Assembly (NCBI RefSeq): GCF_947495285.1 | Contig: NZ_CANLXZ010000011.1 | Location: 33,639-97,638, forward strand | From: an uncultured Nonlabens sp. | GTDB taxonomy: Bacteria; Bacteroidota; Bacteroidia; Flavobacteriales; Flavobacteriaceae | DNA: 64,000 nt | Direction: 5' to 3' | Notes under the pieces: model-generated | Told to the model about the DNA's origin: nothing | The model's database searches: none | The model's input: the letters and a program-made list of their open reading frames with translations, nothing else | Part shown: positions 63,801 through 64,000 of the stretch, one piece after another | How positions within the stretch are numbered: the first letter of the stretch is position 1 | Layout of the letters: every line of letters starts with the position of its first letter | Program-made: the position numbers and the translations under genes

Positions 63801-64000
63801 CCTGAGTTCGATTAATATTTAAGTAGATGTTTCTAGCAAAAAAGATAGATTTTTAGTAAATTAAAGTGTTGATTTTCAATTTATTGATCTAAAAACCTAT
63901 CTATGATAATCTACTCTAAAATCACTGAAATCTTTTGTCTTGTTGATGAATTTTGTAAAGAATATGACCAAATAGTTGATAAACACCTTTTAGGTAATCC
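63799..64000 (+). mobile_element. Left end of an IS982-family element (continues past the window)
   Basis: ACCTGAGTTCGATTAATATT at about 63800-63819 resembles an IS982 terminal repeat and coincides with the break in the IS630 transposase. The transposase start is inside. The right end lies outside the window. Confidence 0.65.
63903..64000 (+). CDS. IS982-family transposase, N-terminal part
   Basis: Open frame from ATG at 63903 to the window edge. [20 protein letters not shown], then [12 protein letters not shown], is the typical IS982 transposase start. Preceded by about 100 bp of AT-rich element end. Confidence 0.8.
   Translation, partial: MIIYSKITEIFCLVDEFCKEYDQIVDKHLLGN

Noticed and set aside
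1..64000. CRISPR arrays, tRNA or rRNA genes, prophage or known defence systems
   Set aside because: No regularly spaced repeats, cloverleaf sequences, rRNA segments or phage or defence gene clusters were seen.

Overview
The window is chromosomal DNA of a low-GC, probably marine member of the Flavobacteriia. The signs are a T9SS-type sorting tail on a subtilase, fasciclin and BT_3928-type DoxX proteins, glutamine synthetase III, type I AIR synthase, Bacteroidota -7 promoter boxes (TAnnTTTG) and almost no Shine-Dalgarno sequences. Many genes carry the 16-bp palindrome CGCTTTCGCGAAAGCG. From memory it recalls Nonlabens/Dokdonia-like genomes, but the genus is a guess. No tRNA, rRNA or CRISPR array was seen.

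Layout. 1-6510: a tight plus-strand glycan operon (end of an FkbM-type methyltransferase, two GT2, one exostosin-like, one acetyltransferase, two GT4). 6591-8762: kdsD-tatC-CMD operon on the minus strand, divergent from recQ. 11376-17280: cyclophilin-FKBP fusion, DoxX protein, ABC permease, tpiA, prmA, clpS. 18213-23367: TetR-ABC-HlyD-TolC export operon whose ATPase domain has lost nearly every catalytic motif. 23384-32294: housekeeping and small unknown genes (rluF, a Gre-like protein, fasciclin lipoprotein, mnmA, secreted subtilase, nitronate monooxygenase-like, hemolysin III).

32479-51976 is the most interesting part. A seven-gene signalling operon combines an H-NOX haem sensor, a FIST (NosP-like) sensor, two histidine kinases, a stand-alone receiver, an Hpt protein and a LytTR response regulator. 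It is followed by a polysaccharide locus of Pel-like composition: TPR/beta-barrel outer-membrane protein, Wzx/PelG-like flippase, STAS-like protein, GT4, glycoside hydrolase, Ig-like lipoprotein, large GT-C-like membrane protein, GT2 and phosphomannose isomerase. Four promoters (before the signalling operon and before three polysaccharide transcription units) share one architecture: GTCTAYR.. about 60 bp upstream of a TTTG box and a second half-site 21-22 bp further on. I infer a nitric-oxide-responsive relay that controls itself and exopolysaccharide production; this is a hypothesis built on sequence pattern and family knowledge.

51982-63360: housekeeping genes (ZIP transporter, THUMP methyltransferase, SAM methyltransferase, pyrF, prfA, divergent MsrA, frameshifted GIY-YIG gene, purM, glnN, Ca/Na antiporter, DUF421). 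The right edge holds an IS630-family transposase remnant cut by the left end of an IS982-family element that runs out of the window.
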